The notes below the pieces were generated by a model. That model made no database searches and was not told where the DNA came from. It was given only the letters and a program-made list of their open reading frames with translations. A stretch of 64,000 nt of DNA from Sabethes cyaneus (taxonomy: Eukaryota; Arthropoda; Insecta; Diptera; Culicidae), in the NCBI RefSeq assembly GCF_943734655.1, contig NC_071355.1, positions 138,212,951 to 138,276,950 of the forward strand, given 5' to 3'. The position numbers and the translations under genes were made by a program. Below are positions 56,661-64,000 of the stretch, in pieces. Each line of letters opens with the position of its first letter. The stretch's first letter is position 1.

Positions 56661-58210
56661 AATTACTAAACGGTGCTACATGCAGCACAATTTTTCGTGA
56701 CCTCAAACATCATGGAATAAAAAGAGGATTTGTGTACTATACACTAAAAAGATTTTTCGAGGGTATGAAATAGGGAAGGCAAACGAGAAAGCGGCCAATA
56801 TAACTTTTGCCAGCCCAAGCTCCTACCTAGTGCCTCCACGCGGCCATACCCGGTAATACTCTATTGAGTAGCTAAGCTAGGGGGTGCGATGCTGCGTGGT
56901 TCCCAGATGCCACACCTCAAAACTGAGACGCAGACGGGTCAACTTGCGCAGACGGCTGAGCCACCCGACCTTGGTAGCAGGCAAACCTAATATGTTATTT
57001 TAATTATTTGTTTCGTTTTAGCTCATCATGCACCCCCTACTGTACAATTAAAACTTTGGCCGTAACAAGTTTATATAATACACATGGATATCAGAAGAAA
57101 AAATTATATTAATTATTGCATATTAGATGCACTGATGGAGATTCAAATGACGCAATTGTATTTCACGCGACGGATTGCTGGTGAGATTGTTCTATTTTTA
57201 CCCATATATACTCAATATATACTATATACAGTTTATTATTGAATAAATCTTCCTTATGATCCTTATTGTTTGCCTCGCCCTGCTAGCACGATATGCTCTG
57301 GTTTCCTGTAACATCTATGAAGGTAGTTTGAGTTCCCTGCACTTTCAACAATAGATGCTACACTAACATTCATACCTATTTCCCCTACGGTTGTTCGGAC
57401 GTAGCCAGGTATATAATGCGATTATATAGCCACCTATGATGTGTGCAGCCTCATATGCTAAAGCTAATGCTAATGCTAATGCTATACCCTAAAAAGATTT
57501 TTCGAGACGGGATCTGTTGACGGGAAGTGTTAAAACTGCAAAGGTCTAAAAGGTTGTTCGAGAATGAATTCATCGCTGTTGCGACCGGTATACTCGGAAA
57601 ATGGCAGTTCAGCTCTTCGTCGAATGTTGCAAATGGATCTGGATATGAAAGCATTCAAAAAAGGTTAAATCCATGGTTTAACGGAAGCAACAAAACAAAA
57701 ACGGCAGGAAAGATGCAAACTGCTGCACTGTCGGCACGGTGTTTCAGAAGTGATCTATTCTGATGAGAAGTTGTTTGTTCTCCAAACACCGCATCATGAT
57801 CAAAATGATCGATACTAAAATTCATCAATGGTCAAGGTATGAGGAGGCATTTCAAAGAAAGAGAAACTTCCTTTTGTATTTATTGACAAGGGTGTGAAAG
57901 TTAATGCAAAATACTATCTGGAAATAGTCTTAGAACAAAATTTGATTTCAACAGGATGGAACTCCAGCCACACTGCAAATCTTGTGAAGACGTGGTGCAA
58001 AGCCAATCCGACGGATTCAATATCGAAAAAGGAAGTAAATGGGGTACATGCAGCAGAAGCTCAAGGATTATAAATTTTTAATTGAATGAATTTAAGTTAG
58101 TTATCAACAAGATATGGGATGAAATTCCGATGGAAGTAGTGCGTGCCGCATGTAACCACTTTAAAAAGCGTTTGAAGTGTGTTATCCAGGATAAAGACGG
58201 TTCAATAGAG
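56661..58210 (+). pseudogene. Mariner-type transposase remnant, split by a LINE derivative
   Basis: Left part (56670-56761): FRDLKHHGIKRGFVYYTLKRFFE. Right part (57507-58210): after frameshifts, LDMKAFKK, KQKRQERCKLLHCRHGVSEV, then SDEKLFVLQTPHHDQNDR with the first catalytic Asp. GGISKKEKLPFVFIDKGVKV and a degraded QDGTPA block follow; then the Asp-to-last-acid region is partly deleted, with WDEIPMEVVRAACNHFKKRL at the end. The motifs fit a mariner subgroup of the DD41D kind, but I could not confirm the spacing. Many stops; dead. Ends not defined. Confidence 0.78.
56762..57488 (+). mobile_element. LINE-derived insertion with 18-bp target duplication
   Basis: Flanked by CTAAAAAGATTTTTCGAG at 56744-56761 and 57489-57506. 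It starts with a GC-rich, hairpin-forming leader (CCTCCACGCGGCCATACCCG, CTAAGCTAGGGGG) and ends with a CCCCTACGGTTGTTCGGACG 3' UTR-like part and a (GCTAAT)n tail. A long direct repeat and simple-repeat tail indicate target-primed retrotransposition. No open frame remains, so it looks like a 5'-plus-3' end derivative of a LINE. Confidence 0.7.
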
Positions 58211-58860
58211 TAATGATTGTTTGTTGCGTTCTGTACCTATGGGTAAACAACTTCTAAAAGTAAAATTCGAAATTCAGCCTTTATTTACAGAAATATATGA
58301 CTTTGTTTTTGTTCGAATACATATATGTCACACTGTATATGATGTTATTTTGTCTACTGCCATCTCCAGAAAAATTAAAATTGTGAAAAATTCCACGTGC
58401 CTTGAAACGGAAATTTCGAGTTCGCCAGCATGCTGCATTTTCACCGCATATCTTTAAAAAAGCGATAGACGAAATTGGGAAACAAAACATGCCTCCCATG
58501 ATACTCTCTTGTTTTACTACAAATACACTAAAAATATCTAAAAATAGACATTCGCGGTTTGAAATCAAATTTAAAATCATAAGAAACGCAAAATCAGAAA
58601 AGCGTTGCAAGTAACCCCGTTTACTGGGTACCCCTGCGACACCCCTATTTTCGGTTCATTCTACAGATTCATTTAGTTGACATTTTTTCTCATAATCATA
58701 AATCAAAAGTACCGACCACCATACAAGTTTTGGCTAGTTACACTTGGACCTAAACGGTACACTTCGAAAGTTATACTAAGTCAAAGTTCAAAAGTGTTGC
58801 AAGTATCCCTGGTTGACGGTACGTCAAAAGTGGCAAGAAGAAACTAACTAGAGATCTGTT
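58211..58860. other. Unassigned DNA
   Basis: May contain the mariner right end; nothing else recognised. The frames at 58221-58614 overlap on both strands. Confidence 0.4.
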
Positions 58861-60240
58861 GACTGCTGCTGAAAATCAGCGAGCTACTAAGCTGATGATA
58901 TGACTAGTTCAAAACGAAGTGTTCGATGCTTAACGGCGACTTTTAAAGGGTTCCAAACAGTTGAATCATTCCATGCGGAATTTGAATCCGTTTATTGATT
59001 CGACCGACGGTATTATCTGTGTTGACGGTCGTTTGAAACATGCTGACATTCCATATGAAAGCGTTACTCCCTCAAAAACACCCTTTCACTAAAATTTTGT
59101 TGCGCCATCGTTATTGTACGAATATGCACGTTGGGCAGCGAGGTCTTCCAGGAATTGTTAGGCAACGATAGTGGCCATTGCGTGTGAAGGGCAGCATTCG
59201 TCAGTTGATACACCAATGTGTGCCATGTTTCCGAATGGCGCCTCGACGAGCTTCCCAACTGACGGGTGAACTTCCTGACTACCGAGTTAAACTAGCACCA
59301 GTGTTTGCAGAAACTGGATTGGACTTCGCGTGTCTTTTCAAAATTTGAGCTAACTCGTAATTCACAGCACACTTTATTCCACCCCGGAGCCGGCATTTCG
59401 GTGGCATTTGGGAAGCCGGGGTAAAATCTGTGAAATTTCACCTTAAGAGCGTCCTTGCTGAACCAGCTAGCCCGCCCAGTTAGCTTCGAGGTACAATGCT
59501 GGTCTAACAAGCCAATCGTCGTATGTTCGAATCTCGTTTAGGCGGTGCTGCTAGATAGAGTCAGTAGGATTGTTGCACTAGCCCCGTAACTGTTCTGTAC
59601 TCTAACAGCCGGCTGCGAAGTCTGTCGATAAAGAAGGGTATTGTCTCAAGACGGTTATGCCCAAGACTTTGCTTTGCTTTGCTGAACACAAGCTTTCCCA
59701 TGAAGAACTTTGCACTGTGCTGGTCCAGATTGAGGTGATACTCAATTCGTGTCCACTTAGACCCTTATCAGCTGACCCGAATGAAATCTATGCCATTACT
59801 CCTGCGCATTTCCTAATTGGGCGTGCTTTGATGCAGTTCCTGAACCTTCTTATCAACATACTCCCTCTTGATGCTTATCATGGTAGCACTTTGTGCAGGA
59901 TTTGAAAAAGAGATTCTGGAGCATCTGGTTGAAGGATTATCTGCACGAACTCCAGCGACGCCAGAAGGACTTCAAGATCACCCAATTTAAAGTCGAGGCA
60001 CTCGTGTTGATTGTCGATGACAATGCTTCTCCTCTTCAGTGGGTCCTGGGTCGTATAACTGATTTGTATCCAGGCTCCGATGGTATTACGCGAGTAATTG
60101 GTTTACAGACGCAACACGGAACAGCCAAACGAGCAGTCAAGAAAGTCTGTTTATTAGCACTGGAAAACGAAGGTGTTGAGGATGCTGATGGTTCTTGAAA
60201 GGCATCATTTCAACGAGCCGGAGAATATTGCGCAAACAGC
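58861..60240 (+). pseudogene. BEL/Pao LTR retrotransposon remnant (integrase part), split by a SINE
   Basis: LNPFIDSTDGIICVDGRLKH near 58990, then after frameshifts and a deletion the CVPC-type zinc region (PMCAMFPN). PRRASQLTGELPDYRVKLAP and GLDFAC follow, then a gap to FGGIWEAGVKSVKFHLKS, and beyond the SINE HKLSHEELCTVLVQIE with LNSCPLRPLS (59690-59770). LTPAHFLIG-like ITPAHFLIG and the C-terminal PLQWVLGRITDLYPGSDGI block complete the order. This is the BEL integrase and C-terminal domain. Reverse transcriptase, gag and LTRs are absent or unrecognised. Broken by frameshifts, a deletion near 59335 and the SINE. Confidence 0.85.
59464..59678 (+). mobile_element. tRNA-derived SINE with CTTTG tail, complete copy
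   Basis: GCCCGCCCAGTTAGCTTCGA with A box, GTTCGAATCTCG B box at about 59526, body with CTGTACTCTAACAGCCGGCT, and a (CTTTG)n tail. Flanked by TTGCTGAAC at 59455-59463 and 59679-59687, the direct target duplication, in the middle of the BEL integrase frame. Confidence 0.85.
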
Positions 60241-60717
60241 TCACACAACCCGAAACTGACTTTACTTCTATTCTAGTAGGTAAATGTAATTTGTGATGTA
60301 ACTACTAAAGAGCTTTTTATACTACTTACTTTATACCAACACTCTGTAACAAGTCATAGTAAAAAGATTACCGAACGAGACACACGCGTATTTTATTACT
60401 CGACAAAAAGAATTTTTTTGGTCAGTGGGACCTTCGATAGCTATTTCGGAGTCCAGAAGGGTCAAGTTTTAGACATGCAACATGCGAAAAGAAGTGTAGA
60501 ATTCGTCTAGAAGTGTAGAAAACTCGAAATAAAGTGCGGATCGTGTTTACGTATGACAAAGTGGCTCCATCACCCTACGTATTTTTGTAGTTTTTGTAGT
60601 TATAAAACTTTTAAGCCCTAGTATAAAAGTTAAAACTTATTTTTGTCGTAACAATGTAAATTTTGTAATCTGACTACCGTTTCACTCAAAAATGTGCATA
60701 TACTTATATATTTTGTG
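60241..60717. other. Unassigned DNA, possibly BEL 3' end
   Basis: Could hold the degraded 3' LTR of the BEL copy (follows its last block directly), but no repeated counterpart exists in the window. Confidence 0.3.
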
Positions 60718-60721
60718 TTAA

Positions 60722-61449
60722 GGGGGCATAGTACTTTTTACACCATATTCTTTGCCTTATTTCAAATATTTTTTTCTCGATAACGCGAAAAGCGAATCGA
60801 TTCGGGTTTATTGCTTGCTAAACATTGCACTTTATACTAATATTTGCAGTTTTGTTTGCATATGTGAACCTCTTCCCCTCTCCCCTACGGCTCCTTGAAC
60901 ATGATCATTCGGAAAAAACATGATTTGCGGTACCATGGATTGGCGCTGGGGGGCTTATCCGAATTGAAAAATTCCAAAACGACATGAAAGAATATTAAAT
61001 TATTTCGTGTTTGACCCATCCTTTTTTTAAAATTCGAACGCATAACAAAATGGCGGACATTCAAACATAAAAGTAAGGTTTTTAGCCGAAAAAATTGACT
61101 TTAAACATTTCTTAAAAATACAAAAATTGTAATATCGAAAAAAGGATGGGTCAAACACTAGATAATTTTGTTAGCTTTGAAACAAAAAAAGAATCATGAG
61201 AATTGCTTCAGCCGTTCTTGAGATATTTATGGTACCGACTTTTAAAACCTGGTTTCGAGAAAAACGACATTGAAGTTTTTATTCGCTGTGTAATCGCTCC
61301 AGACATGCGCGGTACAAATAGCTGTAACTTTGTCAATTTTTGGAATTCATCGAAATGACTTGAAACACATATGGTCAAAATGTTAATCTTTCGAAATAAT
61401 CAATAAAAAAAATTTCGATTTTTTTAAATTGAAAAAGTACTATGCCCCC
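60722..61449. mobile_element. 728-bp TTAA-flanked MITE (piggyBac-type)
   Basis: GGGGGCATAGTACTTTTT at left and its complement at right, flanked by TTAA at 60718-60721 and 61450-61453. TTAA duplication is the piggyBac signature. The interior is non-coding, with AAAAAAGGATGGGTCAAACA-like words in both directions (61012, 61135). Confidence 0.85.
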
Positions 61450-61453
61450 TTAA

Positions 61454-63860
61454 ATGAATGTATTTATATTTGCAATTCATCTTCTAGTATTCTCTGGCTG
61501 TCGTAAATTACCTCAAAAGTAATTGAGATAATAATGTGAAAACTTTGTATGCGAACGCATGATAGTCTGCAATTTATAGTGAGGTTTTATTTTTCAACGT
61601 TTTAATTAATCTTCACTTTTTATGGTTAGTGTCGAGTTTTACTTCTTACCCACGTTGCGTTGTCGGTCGATTTCATCTGGTTTCGGTTTGGTAGTGCGGG
61701 CAGTAAGTAGCTGATAGGGGCTTGCATATTCTACATCGCCGTTGCAGCTTGCGCGGGACCTTACATCGTAATCATCCTTCCAAAGCGGGAAACTGTTGGT
61801 ACTAAGGAAGGTGCGCTCGGTACAAGTTCGGTCATGTGCATGGTGTGTAAGCATAAGCAAGCATAAATATGGTTTCGCAACCTAAGGAAGAACGCATATT
61901 TGTTGGACCGTGGATAATTTATAATTCCTGATGATTACAAGATACCGGTAATGGTAGAGAACTGCCTGTGTATGCTCTAACGTGCAATGAGACGAGGAAA
62001 ATGTTGTTTTTGCCTTTTTCGCAAACTGTTTTGATTGAGCACGTCTCGTTGATTCATTTTTCATAGCAATGTAAGTCTCAATGTTTCCTGCACAGAATTG
62101 CAACGAAGCTTAATATAATTGTACAAAAGTATTTGTAGAGGATGACTCATTATTGCTTCACACCTTTTCAGGGTATTTGCTGGTATCGCATGAAATTCTC
62201 TTTCATACCTGCTTATAATTACATTTGGGAATATTATGTGTGACTTATTAATGAAGATGGAAAATATGGTGCTAGAGTAGAATGAGTCAACTTAGAATTT
62301 ATTTAAAACAATTTTTCATTAATACAATTGGACATAATGAATTACAAAAAATTTAAGTGCAAACAATGCAATACCGAGTATCTTTACCTGATGTAAGTCA
62401 GTGACGTCGCGACAGTTTATAAAAGGTTAGAATGAAAGATTTCAAATACCGATCGTTTTTTCTATACTATTTTTTAAATGGTATTTTATTTGTCTGTGTT
62501 AAAGGACTTATTTACATGTTATCATTAGTTTCACTTGTAATAGAAAAATCTACTTTATTCATTGTTTATTGTTCCCTGATTTAAATTTATGAAGGTAATA
62601 CAAGAATCCTGAATCTGTTCTGATTCTCTGTTCACGGTGATACTGTTTACGACACTCCCCAAGTAACATTTTGGTTGTATAATAGCTTATCAAGCATTTG
62701 TTCCACGGGAATTAGCTGTAAAATAGTTGAATAAACTATTCTTAAACAAAAATGTTTTATGGGTCTTAGGCACTCTATATCCGCTAAACCGGCCATAGAG
62801 TGATTCCACGGAGTTCGATCGATTCGCAAATCGATTTTAATTTGTCATTTTTGATTTAGCTAAAACTTTGCATAGCTGTTACGTTTAAGAAAAGATGTCA
62901 TTTTTTTAAGATCTCGACTGCTTTTGTAAAGGGCCTAACCAAAAATGGTGTTAATTCATTAAATATTTTATTTTGGAAAAACGGTTTATTTATTCGAAAC
63001 AATCGATACAATCTGGCAAAAGGAAAGCATTACCGCCCACTTTTCTATGTCGTTCCACTTTCAGGATTTCAAATTGGACTAGATTCAATGTTTAAAGATA
63101 AACTCGGTTGAAAGATAGGGGGGGTTTTATACTTTAACAAAATTGTTTAGGGGGAAGTCGCCTAGCGTCGGACAGCTCCTAATACCGGACACTTCTAACT
63201 TTCATAGTTCAAATGGTGCACCTAAGTAACTAATATGATAAAATCAATAAAAAGAACAAAAAATTAGCATGTGTGTTTTTATAGGTCAGAATCATTCATG
63301 GAAACAGAGATTTGATTGTTTTTATCTACCGCCAATCGAACAGTTATGTTCCGGCTAATTGCTCAGGCTGCAATGACGAGCGTCGCTCTGACCGTGGCTG
63401 TTAGCTGAATACGCACTCGCAAAAGTCGTTGCAGTGTATGAATAAACAAAAGCGGCAGTCCGAAAGGAATGCTTATGCCGGCGTGTTCATTGGAACGAGT
63501 ACGCGTGTGTGAGGAAATTGGCCCACATAAGTGCGGGCTTAGGCTTTCTTGAAACCCACTATTAGAATGATAAACCTTCAAAAACTAAAAAGTTCAGTTC
63601 ATATTTCCTGTTACTTCAAAACTTCGTCCTCATACCTTGCTACTTCATCGAAGATGAATCTGTAGATTGCGGATTCTGAAGAGATTCGAAAATCTCTCCT
63701 GAATTTTTTTTAAATAATTTAACATCAATGGCACTTCTCCACCAAGTTTATCTGAGTGTTTTGATTGTTGTGTTTTGTCGCGAATAAATGTTCATCAGGA
63801 GGATGTGGAGCGCAAACGAAAAGCAAAGAATGGCGTAAGCGTATGAACCATGCACTGCAG
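61454..63860. other. Unassigned AT-rich DNA
   Basis: No gene or element recognised. Frames at 61639-61860, 61882-62103 and 63363-63581 have no domain. Confidence 0.4.
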
Positions 63861-63879
63861 GCACTATTTGGAATGATTC

Positions 63880-64000
63880 TCGAAGTACACTCGTCGAAAG
63901 TTGGGAGAGTACGATGGGTCGGTCACGTCGCAAGAATACCGGATGACCGTGCAGTGAATATGTTCTCTTTTAGACCTTCATCGGCCTTAAGGGCCCCATA
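63880..64000 (+). pseudogene. LINE ORF2 C-terminal tail at window edge
   Basis: GRVRWVGHVARIPDDRAVN near 63904-63960, the C-terminal hallmark of I/Loner-like LINE ORF2, open to about 63998. Truncated by the window end. Confidence 0.75.

Overview
This is eukaryotic, insect-type DNA: AT-rich, intron-bearing, with three split cellular genes and a very dense layer of transposon remains. The repeat families (a DD37E mariner relative of the type described from mosquitoes, jockey, I/Loner-like, gypsy, BEL/Pao and Penelope-like retroelements, many MITEs, tRNA-derived SINEs) point to a mosquito genome, most likely culicine. The species cannot be fixed from the window.

Three host genes can be supported. 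(1) An arylalkylamine/dopamine N-acetyltransferase (Drosophila Dat/speck homologue) on the + strand has coding exons at 15624-15719, 25175-25378, 32621-32773 and 32834-33244. A possible 5' non-coding exon lies at about 6900-7128 and a possible alternative first exon at 24801-24839. (2) A DnaJ/J-domain membrane protein resembling DNAJC4 on the - strand has exons at 43717-43816, 43489-43655, 34696-34848 and 34481-34634, with a tentative first exon at 43990-44057. It ends tail-to-tail with the acetyltransferase gene. (3) An HD-domain 5'-deoxynucleotidase (HDDC2 type) on the + strand has exons at 49493-49618, 49829-49967, 50030-50184 and 53677-53958. The three genes look like ordinary independent housekeeping or neuro-cuticular genes and no shared pathway is evident.

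Layout. 0-5 kb: two copies of an insect repeat built from ~142-bp units, a small MITE and a dead DD37E transposase. 5-15.6 kb: mostly unassigned DNA with transposase and LINE fragments and a 2-kb repeat with a CA microsatellite. 15.6-33.2 kb: the acetyltransferase gene, whose introns hold a LINE, a rearranged Penelope-like element, SINEs, a jockey element split by a hAT element, and several MITEs. 33.2-44 kb: the J-protein gene, whose 8.6-kb intron holds two tandem arrays of the 142-bp-unit repeat nested in a MITE, a dead gypsy element and SINEs. 44-49 kb: a cluster of TA-flanked, terminal-inverted-repeat elements, two of them pogo-like. 49.5-54 kb: HDDC2. 56.6-64 kb: a mariner-like copy split by a LINE derivative, a BEL copy split by a SINE, a TTAA-flanked MITE and a LINE tail at the edge.

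The most informative structures are nested insertions with readable target-site duplications: hAT in jockey, LINE derivative in mariner, SINE in BEL, and a double array in a MITE. Next are the repeat family whose unit arrays carry three different 3' ends, and the alternative 5' ends of the acetyltransferase gene. No intact mobile-element gene was found. All calls rest on reading the sequence and on memory of the families; no database search was run.
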